Source of the DNA: Luteimonas fraxinea
GTDB taxonomy: Bacteria; Pseudomonadota; Gammaproteobacteria; Xanthomonadales; Xanthomonadaceae
Reading direction: 5' to 3'
Assembly: GCF_021233355.1 (NCBI RefSeq)
Contig: NZ_CP089507.1
Coordinates: forward strand, 1,984,001-2,048,000
Length of the DNA: 64,000 bases
Position 1 is the first letter of the stretch. Every line of letters begins with the position of its first letter. Made by a program: the position numbers and the translations under genes. Positions 11,492-19,249 of this stretch are shown one piece after another. The notes below the pieces were generated by a model that saw nothing but the letters and a program-made list of their open reading frames with translations, did no database searches and had not been told where the DNA came from.

Positions 11492-12253
11492 TCAGGCGCG
11501 TGCGGCCACCGCGTCGGTGATCGCGAGATAGCGACGTACCGTCGTGTCGAGGCCGTCGTACAAGGCCTCACCGATCAGCGCGTGGCCGATCGAGACTTCG
11601 TCGATACCGCCGAGCGCCGCTAGAAACGCACCGAGATTGGCCTGGCTCAGATCATGGCCGGCGTTGACGCCGAGTCCCGCGGCGTGTGCTTGGCGCGCGG
11701 TCGTCACGAATGCGGGCAGGGCCGTTTCCGGCGTGCCCGCGTCGAAGGCTTCGGCCCACGGACCGGTGTAGAGCTCGATGCGATCGGCGCCGCTGGCGCG
11801 CGCGGCTTCGATGTCGGCGCCGGCATCGGCGAACAGGCTGACGCGGCAGCCGAGATCGCGGAATGCAGCGACCAGCGGAATCAGCGCGTCGCGCTCGCGT
11901 GCGAAATCGAAGCCGTGGTCCGAGGTGAGCTGTGCGTCGCCGTCGGGCACCAGGGTGACCTGCGCCGGACGTGTGTCTTCGCACAGCGCGAGCAGCCCCG
12001 GATACCCGTCGCGCGGTGGCGCGAACGGGTTGCCTTCGATGTTGAACTCGACGCCGCGCTCTGCCGTCAGTTTTGCCAGTGCACGCACGTCGTCCGCGCG
12101 GATATGCCGGGCATCGGGCCGCGGATGCACGGTGATGCCGTGCGCGCCGGCGTCGAGACACGCACGTGCCGCGCGCACGACCTCGGGATCGCGGCCGCCG
12201 CGCGAATTGCGCAGCACCGCGATCTTGTTGACGTTGACACTGAGCCGGGTCAC
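11492..12253 (-). CDS. pdxJ: Pyridoxine 5'-phosphate synthase PdxJ
   Basis: Last step of de novo vitamin B6 synthesis: condenses 1-deoxyxylulose 5-phosphate with 3-amino-2-oxopropyl phosphate to pyridoxine 5'-phosphate. The 253 residues start [20 protein letters not shown], with the family motifs HPRPDARHI and [11 protein letters not shown]. The start codon is GTG at 12253 and overlaps the stop of the upstream small gene as GTGA, so the two are translationally coupled. It is convergent with the tonB-exb operon. Confidence 0.96.
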   Translation of the reverse strand: MTRLSVNVNKIAVLRNSRGGRDPEVVRAARACLDAGAHGITVHPRPDARHIRADDVRALAKLTAERGVEFNIEGNPFAPPRDGYPGLLALCEDTRPAQVTLVPDGDAQLTSDHGFDFARERDALIPLVAAFRDLGCRVSLFADAGADIEAARASGADRIELYTGPWAEAFDAGTPETALPAFVTTARQAHAAGLGVNAGHDLSQANLGAFLAALGGIDEVSIGHALIGEALYDGLDTTVRRYLAITDAVAARA

Positions 12254-12531
12254 GGACCGGCGGGTGGCGTGCGGGCCGGATCGTCGACCGGCGATGTCGC
12301 GGCCGCGCGGCGGGCATCGGCCTGTTCGCGCAGACGACGCAGTTCCGCCGGGTCGACCATCATCGCTTCGCTGCGGCTCTGGTTGCCGACGCGTTGCGCC
12401 AGCAGGCCGAGCACACCGATCACGACGAACACGAGCGACAGCACCAGCGCGATCGCCGCGAGCGGGACCGACGTGGTGGTGAACGCGATGACGACCGCGC
12501 CGAGCGCGAGCAACAGGAACAACCAGGGCAT
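12250..12531 (-). CDS. Small two-helix membrane protein of unknown function
   Basis: Not recognised as a named family. The chosen start ATG 12531 has GGAG eight bases upstream, giving 93 residues; the longer open frame upstream is arginine-rich and unlike protein. Two hydrophobic helices ([17 protein letters not shown] and [21 protein letters not shown]) are followed by a charged tail containing [13 protein letters not shown]. Its stop overlaps the pdxJ start (GTGA), so it leads a two-gene operon. A role related to vitamin B6 is not implied. Confidence 0.7.
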   Translation of the reverse strand: MPWLFLLLALGAVVIAFTTTSVPLAAIALVLSLVFVVIGVLGLLAQRVGNQSRSEAMMVDPAELRRLREQADARRAAATSPVDDPARTPPAGP

Positions 12532-13040
12532 GGGACGGGCTCCGCCTGACGTGTCCGCGAGTCTAAACCAGTCGCCGGCCGGAACCGGCGTTGCCATGTA
12601 CTCCGCAGCGACGAACGCGCCACTGGCGCGATGGACGCAGCGCGTCTTGCGGGCGTGTCCCAAGTGATGGCTTTTCGAAGCGTCGGGCACGGCGTCATGG
12701 TGCGGAGGACCGTTCAAGCGCAATGAATCGCATCGCGGCCTTGCCGTGATCGGGCGGATGCGGAACCAAGGGCGGCGATTTTCCAGCGGCCGACGGCGTT
12801 CCCCGATCCGTCCGTACCTTGTGCACCGCGAATGGCGAATACGATCGCCGTCGCTGCGCTTCACGCTTTTTGCGGCCGCAGATAGTAGCGATCCGCGGTC
12901 AGAAGCCTAGGACAAGGCCGATCAACCCCGTCTTTGCCCGTCATTCCCGCGAAGGCGGGAATCCAGTGACTTGCCAGCCATTCAACAGAAAAACGCTGGA
13001 TTCCCGCCTTCGCGGGAATGACGAATGTTTCAGCGTCGCC
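12532..13040. other. Non-coding gap between the pdxJ operon and cls
   Basis: About 500 bases between the start of the small membrane-protein gene and the end of the cardiolipin synthase gene. No convincing gene on either strand. The only clear structure is the palindromic element at 12939-13023. Confidence 0.7.
12939..13023. repeat. REP-like palindromic element with 28-base arms
   Basis: Arms at 12939-12966 and 12996-13023 are perfect reverse complements, with a 29-base spacer. Each arm is itself palindromic around TTCCCGCGAAGGCGGGAA. Sequences of the type GTCATTCCCGCGAAGGCGGG are common dispersed extragenic repeats in proteobacteria. It lies 18 bases beyond the cls stop and may also protect or end that transcript. 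Confidence 0.8.
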
Positions 13041-14483
13041 CTACAGCAGCGGCGAGCACAGCCGGGCGAGGGCTTCGGGCAGGCGTGCGCTCAGCAGCGG
13101 GCGGTGGCGGCCGCGCTGGACGCGCGGGGCATTGGCGAACTCGCGTTCGATGTACTGCGCGAGCGCCGCCGCCATGCCGGGGTCGTCGAACAGCACCGAG
13201 ACCTCGAAGTTGAGCCGGAAGCTGCGGTGGTCGAAGTTGGCGCTGCCGATCAGGGCGAGATGGTCGTCGACCAGCAGCGTCTTGCTGTGCAGCAGGCGCG
13301 AACGGTACTCGTAGATCTTCACGCCCGCGACCAGCAGCTGGCCGAAGTAGGAACGCGCGGCCAGCGTCACCAGCTTCGAGTCGCTGGTCTTCGGCACCAG
13401 CAGGCGCACGTCGAGTCCGGCGAGTGCGGCCGAGGTCAGCGCCATCATCGCGGCCTCGCCAGGCACGAAGTACGGCGTGGTCATCCAGACGCGGTGTTTC
13501 GCGGCGTGGATCGCGCCGACGTGCGCGCGATGGATCGCTTCCCAGTTCGAATCCGGGCCCGAAGTCAGCACCTGGGTGCGGATCGGACCGGCATCGGCGG
13601 GCGGCGTCTGCCGTTCGACGTCGGCGAGAAAATCGCGTCGGCCGGTGGCGTAGGCCCAGTCCTCGGCGAACACCAGCTGCAGCACGCGCACCGACTTGCC
13701 GACCAGACGCATGTGCAGATCGCGATACGCATCGCTGCGCAGGCGCTCGTCTTGCTCGTCGGTGATGTTCATGCCGCCGGTGTAGCCGATGCGGCCGTCG
13801 ATCACGACGATCTTGCGATGCGTGCGCAGGTTGGTCCACGGCCGCCGCCAGATGCGCCCGAAGCGCATCGGATGGAACCAGGCGAGTTCGCCGCCGGCGT
13901 CGAGCAGCGGAGCGAAGAACTTGCGCGAGGCCTTCGAGCCCACGAAGTCGAGCAGCACGCGCACGTGCACACCGGCGCGCGCGCGTTCGACCAGTGCATC
14001 GCGCAGCGCGGCGCCAGTCGTGTCGGGTTCGTAGATGTAGTACTCGAGATGCACGTGGTGTTCGGCGCGCGCGATGTCTGCGAGCAGCGCGGTGTACTTC
14101 GCCGCGCCGTCGACCAGCAGTTCGACTTCGGCCGAGGATGTCGCCGGCAATCCGGTCGTCGCCTGTCCCAGTCGAACGAGTTCGGCGGCCTCGCCCTCTT
14201 CGGCTTCGATCTGCGTGCTGCGCATCGACGCGCGGCTGTGGCTGCGGCGCAGACGGTTGCGGCGGATCTTCTGCGGTCCGAACACGTGATAGACCAGAAA
14301 GCCCACGTACGGCAGCAGGGCGAGACCCAGCAGCCAGCTCAGCGTCGCGACCGGCTCGCGCTTCTGCAGCACGATCCACATGCCCAGCACCACCAGATAC
14401 AGCGCCCAGCCCACGGTCAGCAGCGTCACGAGGTGCGGCATGGTCGCGAACGACTCCCAGGCGCGCTGCAGGGTTGCGGACAT
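13041..14483 (-). CDS. cls: Cardiolipin synthase (phospholipase D family)
   Basis: Joins phosphatidylglycerol molecules into cardiolipin in the inner membrane. The 480 residues have two N-terminal membrane helices (about 14-65) and two PLD domains with complete HKD motifs: HRKIVVID near residue 222 and HSKTLLVD near 399. The chosen start ATG 14483 (MSATLQRAW) gives the usual family length; the open frame extends 45 codons further upstream with no family similarity that I can see. It is divergent from the fap operon. Confidence 0.93.
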   Translation of the reverse strand: MSATLQRAWESFATMPHLVTLLTVGWALYLVVLGMWIVLQKREPVATLSWLLGLALLPYVGFLVYHVFGPQKIRRNRLRRSHSRASMRSTQIEAEEGEAAELVRLGQATTGLPATSSAEVELLVDGAAKYTALLADIARAEHHVHLEYYIYEPDTTGAALRDALVERARAGVHVRVLLDFVGSKASRKFFAPLLDAGGELAWFHPMRFGRIWRRPWTNLRTHRKIVVIDGRIGYTGGMNITDEQDERLRSDAYRDLHMRLVGKSVRVLQLVFAEDWAYATGRRDFLADVERQTPPADAGPIRTQVLTSGPDSNWEAIHRAHVGAIHAAKHRVWMTTPYFVPGEAAMMALTSAALAGLDVRLLVPKTSDSKLVTLAARSYFGQLLVAGVKIYEYRSRLLHSKTLLVDDHLALIGSANFDHRSFRLNFEVSVLFDDPGMAAALAQYIEREFANAPRVQRGRHRPLLSARLPEALARLCSPLL

Positions 14484-14579
14484 GGAGGACTCGACGACGG
14501 CGCCGATCGCGCCGCGCACAGGGTAGCGGCGCACTACGCCGAACGCGTCGTCGTCAACGCGCTGTGACGTGTGACACGG

Positions 14580-14603
14580 GGGTGTTGCATCCGTGCAACA
14601 CCC
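14580..14603. promoter_or_regulatory. Dyad upstream of the fap promoter (candidate activator site)
   Basis: GGGTGTTGCA and TGCAACACCC form a perfect 10-base inverted repeat with a 4-base centre. It lies about 130-150 bases upstream of the -24/-12 promoter, the usual distance for an enhancer bound by a sigma54 activator. The rest of the 298-base cls-fapA gap holds no gene. No terminator role is expected because cls runs away from it. Confidence 0.45.
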
Positions 14604-14732
14604 GTGCAGCCGCGCCATGGCGCGGTTTAAGGCGTCCGCGACCCTTGGCTGCTGTAACAGCTGGCGACGCTATCCCCGGCGCCATTCTGCCTCGAAAGAT
14701 GCAAGCGATTGATCTGCAAGGATAAAAAGACT

Positions 14733-14747
14733 TGGCACGCGCTCTGC
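14733..14747 (+). promoter_or_regulatory. Sigma54 (-24/-12) promoter of the fap operon
   Basis: TGGCACGCGCTCTGC has the GG and GC dinucleotides exactly ten bases apart, as sigma54 requires, and TGGCAC matches the -24 consensus fully. The -12 element is CTGC instead of TTGC. It lies 35 bases upstream of the fapA start. The activator gene needed by such a promoter lies at the far end of the cluster. Confidence 0.75.
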
Positions 14748-14781
14748 GTTGACTCCCTCGCTGAAGAACCGGGAGACGACG

Positions 14782-15303
14782 ATGCGCCATCCAATCCAGA
14801 CGGGCCTGATCCTGCTGCTGCCGTGCCTCGCACTGGCCGCAGGCACGGCGCACGCCGCCGGTGCGCGCGCCGGCGTGCAGCCGACGCCCGGCGAGATGGT
14901 GTTGCTGCGCGACGTCAGCGCCCGCCATGCGGTGCGCCAGGCGCCCCCGGGCATCGGCCTGATCGTCGACCCGACACCGAACCGGCAGCTGATGCCGTCG
15001 CTGCCCGGCGGTGAACTGAGCGACGCCGACTTCCTTTCGCTCGACACCGGCAACCAGGTGCAGGGCGCGATGCGTGGCGACGGCGGTATCGCCGCGCCAG
15101 TGACGCGCGTGTTGACCGGCACGCTCGGCGGCGGCGCGAATGCACGCGACGCCAGCGGCATCCAGGGCGCCGGCACGCTCGGCGCCGCGACCGGCGGTGT
15201 CTCGGGCATGGTCACTGGCGCAACCCGCGGCATCGGCAGCCAGATCACCGGCGCGCTGTCGCAGATGCCGTTCGCCCAGCCGGCGAATGGAGGCGGGCCG
15301 TGA
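14782..15303 (+). CDS. fapA: FapA-like periplasmic protein of the amyloid operon
   Basis: First gene of the operon; 173 residues with a signal peptide cut near residue 25 (GTAHA). The core contains GEMVLLRDVSARHAVRQAPPG and VDPTPNRQ, then ELSDADFLSLDTG near 78-90, followed by a glycine/alanine-rich tail. Its size, position and motifs agree with Pseudomonas FapA, which helps control fibre composition, probably in the periplasm. The match is by eye. The start ATG 14782 is preceded by GGGAG. Its stop overlaps the fapB start (GTGA). Confidence 0.75.
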   Translation: MRHPIQTGLILLLPCLALAAGTAHAAGARAGVQPTPGEMVLLRDVSARHAVRQAPPGIGLIVDPTPNRQLMPSLPGGELSDADFLSLDTGNQVQGAMRGDGGIAAPVTRVLTGTLGGGANARDASGIQGAGTLGAATGGVSGMVTGATRGIGSQITGALSQMPFAQPANGGGP

Positions 15304-15920
15304 TCCGCATCGCCACCTGCCTCGCGCTGGGCCTGCTCGCCGCCGCGCCGGTGCTCGCCGCGGACGACTACCCGGCGATGCTCGGCTACCTCACGCAATC
15401 GCGCGTGGACGGCAACGCGTTCACCGGCGCGTCCGGCGCGATCGCGATCAACGTCGCCGCCGGCGATCTCAACCAGCAGGCGAACCTGCGTGCGATCGCG
15501 GTCGGCACGCATGCGATCGCCGATGTCGACGTGCGCCAGTCGCGCCGTCGCGACTTCGCGACCTCACCCGATACGGCCACGGCCGTCATCGCCGGCAACA
15601 CGCTTGCTGGCGCGTCGGGCATCGCATCGATCAATCAGGCCAGTGGAGCCGGCAACGCGTCGTTCAACGCGGTGTCGCTCGCACTGGCGCAACAGGGCAT
15701 ACGCGAAAGCGACGACGACAGCTCGCTGTCGGCGGCGTTCGCGTCGGCGGGGCAACAGCACGGTTTCGAACACGGGGGCGCGACATCGAATCGTCGCGTG
15801 GCGTCCGTCGAGTCCACTGCGCTGCAGGGCTTCGAAGGTGTGTTGCAGCTCAACCAGGTCGCGGGATCCGGGAACGACACCGGCAACACGCTGGCGATGT
15901 CGATCCAGGCGGGGCCGTGA
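15300..15920 (+). CDS. fapB: FapB-like minor amyloid subunit/nucleator
   Basis: Secreted 206-residue protein with signal peptide (about 1-21) and three imperfect amyloid-type repeats. Repeat 1 is near 40-67 (GASGAIAINVAAGDLNQQAN), repeat 2 near 98-130 (GASGIASINQASGAGNASFN), repeat 3 near 176-203 (GVLQLNQVAGSGNDTGNTLA). The pattern GNIGVNVAAGDxNQQxN is typical of the Pseudomonas FapB/FapC repeats. FapB is thought to seed fibre growth. The start is GTG 15300 with GGAGG upstream, overlapping the fapA stop. No cysteine pair is seen near the C-terminus. Confidence 0.8.
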   Translation: MIRIATCLALGLLAAAPVLAADDYPAMLGYLTQSRVDGNAFTGASGAIAINVAAGDLNQQANLRAIAVGTHAIADVDVRQSRRRDFATSPDTATAVIAGNTLAGASGIASINQASGAGNASFNAVSLALAQQGIRESDDDSSLSAAFASAGQQHGFEHGGATSNRRVASVESTALQGFEGVLQLNQVAGSGNDTGNTLAMSIQAGP

Positions 15921-15973
15921 CCGGGCACTTCAACGGGAACTCCACGAGAGCAGACGAGAGAGAGATCACAGAC

Positions 15974-17557
15974 ATGAAGACCATCAAGACCACCCTGCTG
16001 GCGATTGCCGTCAGCGCTGCCGGTGTCGGCACAGCCCAGGCGCAGACCTACTACGACTGGACCGTCATCGATCACGACATCACTGTCGACGACACCCGCA
16101 ATTACGAAACCAACGTCACCAACACCAATACCGAGGTCAACACGACGGTCAACCAGACCCAGGACTGGACCCAGACCATCGATCAGAGCCTCACCGAGTC
16201 CTACAACATCGACGTGAACCAGTCGGTGGACCAGAGCCTGACCGAGACCGTCGATCGCAGCCTGACCGAGGCCTACGACATCAGCGTCAACGACGCGTTC
16301 AACCGCGAGGTCAACCAGCAGGTCGACCAGAGCCTCGACGAGGCCCATCGCATCCGCACCAACCAGGTGTACGAGAACATCGATCGCACCGAGAACGTGA
16401 GCTCCGACGTGCGTCGCGAGCGCAACGAACACGGCGTGTCGGTGAACCTCGAGAAGGATCTGTCGCTGAGCTCGGACATCGCCTTCACCGGCGACCCGAC
16501 GATCACCGGCAGCATCGATCTCGACTCGGCTGCGATCGCCGTCGTCGACAACCGCCAGTCGGTCAGCGGCAACCTCGGCCTCAACGAAGTGGTCGAGAAC
16601 ACCGCCGGCATCGCCGACGACGTGGGCTCGGAAGCGTCGGGCAACCTGCTGTTCAACGTCGCCGCTGGCGACAACAACGTGCAGGACAACGCTGCGGCGC
16701 TGTCGGCCGCCGACGCGGGCTTCGCGTTCGGTCTCGCCGACGCCGAAGTGTTCGTGAACCAGACCGGCAGCGGCAACATCACGATGAATGAAGGCGTGAC
16801 CAACGCGGCCAGCCTCGGCGGCAATGCGTTCTCGGCGGCGACCGGCAACATCGGCGTCAACATCGCCTCGGGCAACAACAATGCGCAGAAGAACGCGATG
16901 GCCGCTTCGGTCGCCACCGCTGCCTATGCGCAGGCCAGCGTCAGCTCCAACCAGGCCTCGTCGGGCAACATGACGTCGAACGCCGGCAGCTACGAGTCCT
17001 TCACTGACAGCACCGAAATGACGATGAGCGGCACGCTCAGCGGCGGCTCGATCGCGGTCGGCTACGGCGGCTACGAAGGCAGCACCAGCGGCACCACAGA
17101 GTCGACCGGCAACGCCTATCAGCAGTCGAACTTCTACGCCGACATGTGGCAGGGCGAGAACCATCCGAACGGCCCGGTCATCGGCCATGCGGACTACGAC
17201 AACGACAGCCAGGGTGCGATCGAGAATCCGGGCCGTCCGGGTATCGGCGGACTGGCGTTCGACACCGACTCGGAAGGCTCTTACGAGGGTTCCGAATCCG
17301 GCGAACTGGCCTTCATCGAACTGGGCTACACCGAGCTGGAAGCGTCGCTCAGCGGCGAGATCAGCACGACCCAGTGGGTGTCGGTTGCGGCAACCAACGA
17401 TGCCAGCCTGTCGGGCAGCGCCTTCAGCGCGGCCTCGGGCAACATCGGTGTGAACGTGGCGGCGGGTACCGGCAATCTGCAGGCCAACAGCCTGTCGATG
17501 GCGGTCGCGCAGCCGGGCGCAGCGGCCCCGCCTCCGGGCGGTGGTGGCGGCGAGTAA
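15974..17557 (+). CDS. fapC: FapC-like major functional amyloid fibril subunit
   Basis: Predicted fibre-forming subunit, 527 residues, signal peptide cut near AQAQ. After it comes an Asn/Asp/Thr/Gln-rich region (about 25-140) with recurring DQSLTE and VNQ units. Three amyloid repeats follow, starting near 219 (EASGNLLFNVAAGDNN), 289 (ATGNIGVNIASGNNN) and 487 (ASGNIGVNVAAGTGN), with a long Gly/Ser/acidic linker before the third. Three repeats separated by linkers is the Pseudomonas FapC layout. Here the protein ends in a proline/glycine tail with no cysteine. The chosen start ATG 15974 sits directly before a perfect signal peptide; the frame is open further upstream but overlaps fapB. Confidence 0.82.
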   Translation: MKTIKTTLLAIAVSAAGVGTAQAQTYYDWTVIDHDITVDDTRNYETNVTNTNTEVNTTVNQTQDWTQTIDQSLTESYNIDVNQSVDQSLTETVDRSLTEAYDISVNDAFNREVNQQVDQSLDEAHRIRTNQVYENIDRTENVSSDVRRERNEHGVSVNLEKDLSLSSDIAFTGDPTITGSIDLDSAAIAVVDNRQSVSGNLGLNEVVENTAGIADDVGSEASGNLLFNVAAGDNNVQDNAAALSAADAGFAFGLADAEVFVNQTGSGNITMNEGVTNAASLGGNAFSAATGNIGVNIASGNNNAQKNAMAASVATAAYAQASVSSNQASSGNMTSNAGSYESFTDSTEMTMSGTLSGGSIAVGYGGYEGSTSGTTESTGNAYQQSNFYADMWQGENHPNGPVIGHADYDNDSQGAIENPGRPGIGGLAFDTDSEGSYEGSESGELAFIELGYTELEASLSGEISTTQWVSVAATNDASLSGSAFSAASGNIGVNVAAGTGNLQANSLSMAVAQPGAAAPPPGGGGGE

Positions 17558-17610
17558 GCGCCCACGAGGTGTGACGTCCGGTCTGCCCCCAGACCGGGCT
17601 TCTCCCGGAA

Positions 17611-17641
17611 GCCCCGCGCCACATGCCCCGTGGCGCGGGGC
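17611..17641 (+). terminator. Strong hairpin after fapC (attenuator-like)
   Basis: Perfect 12-base stem, GCCCCGCGCCAC with GTGGCGCGGGGC and a 7-base loop, followed by CTTCCTTTC, not a full T-tract. It lies 53 bases after the fapC stop, inside the operon. It could reduce read-through or protect the 3' end of the fapABC message. Confidence 0.6.
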
Positions 17642-17661
17642 CTTCCTTTCGAAGGTCGTGG

Positions 17662-17702
17662 CTTCCATTGCCGGAGGCTGGTGTCAGGTCCGGCAATGGA
17701 AG
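17662..17702. repeat. Second inverted repeat in the fapC-fapD gap
   Basis: CTTCCATTGCCGGA and TCCGGCAATGGAAG are perfect 14-base inverted repeats with a 13-base spacer, ending 39 bases before fapD. With the hairpin at 17611 this makes two stable structures in a 184-base gap. Confidence 0.65.
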
Positions 17703-17741
17703 ACACGCGATGCGCGCAACGCGCATCAGGAGTCGAACGCA

Positions 17742-18437
17742 ATGATCCGCAGTCTTTCCGGCATCGCAGTGGCCTTGCTCGCGCTGGCCAGCCCCGTGCG
17801 GGCGGCCGACGTGGCCTTCCAGGGCATCCTGCCCAATGGCGCGGTGATGCCGGTCAACGTGGAAAGCATGCGCGAGGCGCGCTACCGCAACATCGTGCGC
17901 CAGCACACCGATTACAGCTGCGGCGCTGCCGCATTGGCGACGGTGCTCAAGTTCGCCTACCGGCTCGATGTCGACGAGGCGACCGTCATCGAAGGAATGA
18001 TGGGCCTGGCCGATCCGCAAGTCGTGCAGGCACGCGGCTTCTCGCTGCTGGACATCAAGCGCTACGTGGAATCGCTGGGCATGCGCGGTCGCGGGTATCG
18101 CATCGAGGAAGACCGGCTGCGCGCGCTGCGGGTGCCGGGCCTAGTGCTGATGGACGTGCGCGGCTTCCGCCACTTCGTCGTGCTCAAGCAGATCAGCGGC
18201 GACTACGCGGAAGTCGCCGACCCGATCCTCGGCAACCGCAGTGTGCCGATGGCGGAGTTTCTCGAGTCGCGGCCGTCGCGGGCCATTTTTATCGTCATAG
18301 GAAGTGACTTCGACCGTTCGACCGCGCTGCTGCAGCCGGTCGAGCGCCCGAGCGCGAAGCGGTTGTTCGCGCGTCAGGGACCGGTGACCGATGCCGAGCT
18401 GCTGGATTTCGGCTTCAGCCACGCGGACCTGTTCTGA
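17742..18437 (+). CDS. fapD: FapD-like C39 family cysteine peptidase
   Basis: Secreted papain-like peptidase of the C39 (bacteriocin-processing) family, 231 residues with a signal peptide (about 1-22). The catalytic set is visible: Cys60 in DYSCGAAALATVL, His144 in FRHFVVLK and Asp160 in VADPILG. In the Pseudomonas Fap system FapD is the periplasmic protease required for fibre secretion. No ATPase or membrane domain is attached, unlike bacteriocin exporters. The start ATG 17742 is preceded by AGGAG. Confidence 0.88.
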   Translation: MIRSLSGIAVALLALASPVRAADVAFQGILPNGAVMPVNVESMREARYRNIVRQHTDYSCGAAALATVLKFAYRLDVDEATVIEGMMGLADPQVVQARGFSLLDIKRYVESLGMRGRGYRIEEDRLRALRVPGLVLMDVRGFRHFVVLKQISGDYAEVADPILGNRSVPMAEFLESRPSRAIFIVIGSDFDRSTALLQPVERPSAKRLFARQGPVTDAELLDFGFSHADLF

Positions 18438-18450
18438 CAGGAGACATGAG

Positions 18451-19212
18451 ATGCGTAACTACACGACATGGCTGGTGGCCATCGCCCTAGGCGCGAGCGT
18501 CGCGCCGGCGTGGTCCAGCGACGACACGACATCGACGCACGCCAGTGGCCTGCGCGAAATTCCCGATAGCGAACTCGGCGCGATGCGTGGCCGCTACATC
18601 GTCGGCGACAACCGCGTCGCCTGGTTCGGCGTGACCATGGTGTCGAACTGGGTCACCAGTGCCGGCCAATCGATCCAGAGCGCGGTGAAGCTGGGCTTCG
18701 ATCTGCGCGGCGCGAAGCCGGAAGTCAGCTTCCAGCCCAGCGTCACCATCACCGAGCAGACGCCGGCACTGGCCGCGACTGCGGGCACCGGCGAAGTGGA
18801 CGCATCCGGCCTCGCCGATGTCGGCGGACTCGTGCAGAGCGTGCAGGTCGCCGGCGATGGCAACATCGCGCGCAACGGCATGTCGCTGCAGGTGCGCGAT
18901 GGCGAGGTTCCCGTCGCGGCCGCGAACACCAGCAGCACGACGGTCGCCGACATGACGCTCAACGGCGCGCATGCACGCGCGTCGCTCGAGGACGGCGGCG
19001 TACGGATCCTGCTGCAGGTGGCCGGTCAGGGCGCCGCCGAGCAGTGGATCGATGCAGGTTCGATCGGCCAGAGCATCCAGCTCGCCGGCAACGGCCAGGC
19101 GGTCGGCAACCAGTTGCAGCTGGATCTCGTGCGCCAGTCGGTGCCGTCCAGCCAGACCATCCACCAGAACCTGATCCAGGCGATCGGCATGACACGTGCC
19201 GGCGGCATCTGA
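18451..19212 (+). CDS. fapE: FapE-like fibre-associated protein
   Basis: Secreted 253-residue protein with a signal peptide (about 1-22). Near the mature N-terminus is ELGAMRGRYI (41-50) followed by VAWFGVTMVSNW, as I expect for the FapE family. The C-terminal half has repeated SIQxAGNGQAVGNQL-like turns (VQSVQVAGDGNIARN, GQSIQLAGNGQAVGN) resembling the amyloid repeats. In Pseudomonas FapE is exported and found with fibres. It starts 13 bases after fapD with GGAGACATGAG upstream. Confidence 0.78.
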   Translation: MRNYTTWLVAIALGASVAPAWSSDDTTSTHASGLREIPDSELGAMRGRYIVGDNRVAWFGVTMVSNWVTSAGQSIQSAVKLGFDLRGAKPEVSFQPSVTITEQTPALAATAGTGEVDASGLADVGGLVQSVQVAGDGNIARNGMSLQVRDGEVPVAAANTSSTTVADMTLNGAHARASLEDGGVRILLQVAGQGAAEQWIDAGSIGQSIQLAGNGQAVGNQLQLDLVRQSVPSSQTIHQNLIQAIGMTRAGGI

Positions 19213-19249
19213 AACAGGCACAGACACGCGTCGATGCGGGAGGGGCACC

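Noticed and set aside
12819..14567. Plus-strand open frame of 582 residues
   Set aside because: It runs antisense to the cardiolipin synthase gene with two intact HKD motifs. The translation is rich in His/Arg/Gln and resembles no protein.
15635..17668. Minus-strand open frame of 677 residues opposite fapC
   Set aside because: It is the mirror of a repeat-rich gene; periodic Val/Asp/Arg pattern only, no signal or domain, and it crosses the fapB-fapC junction.
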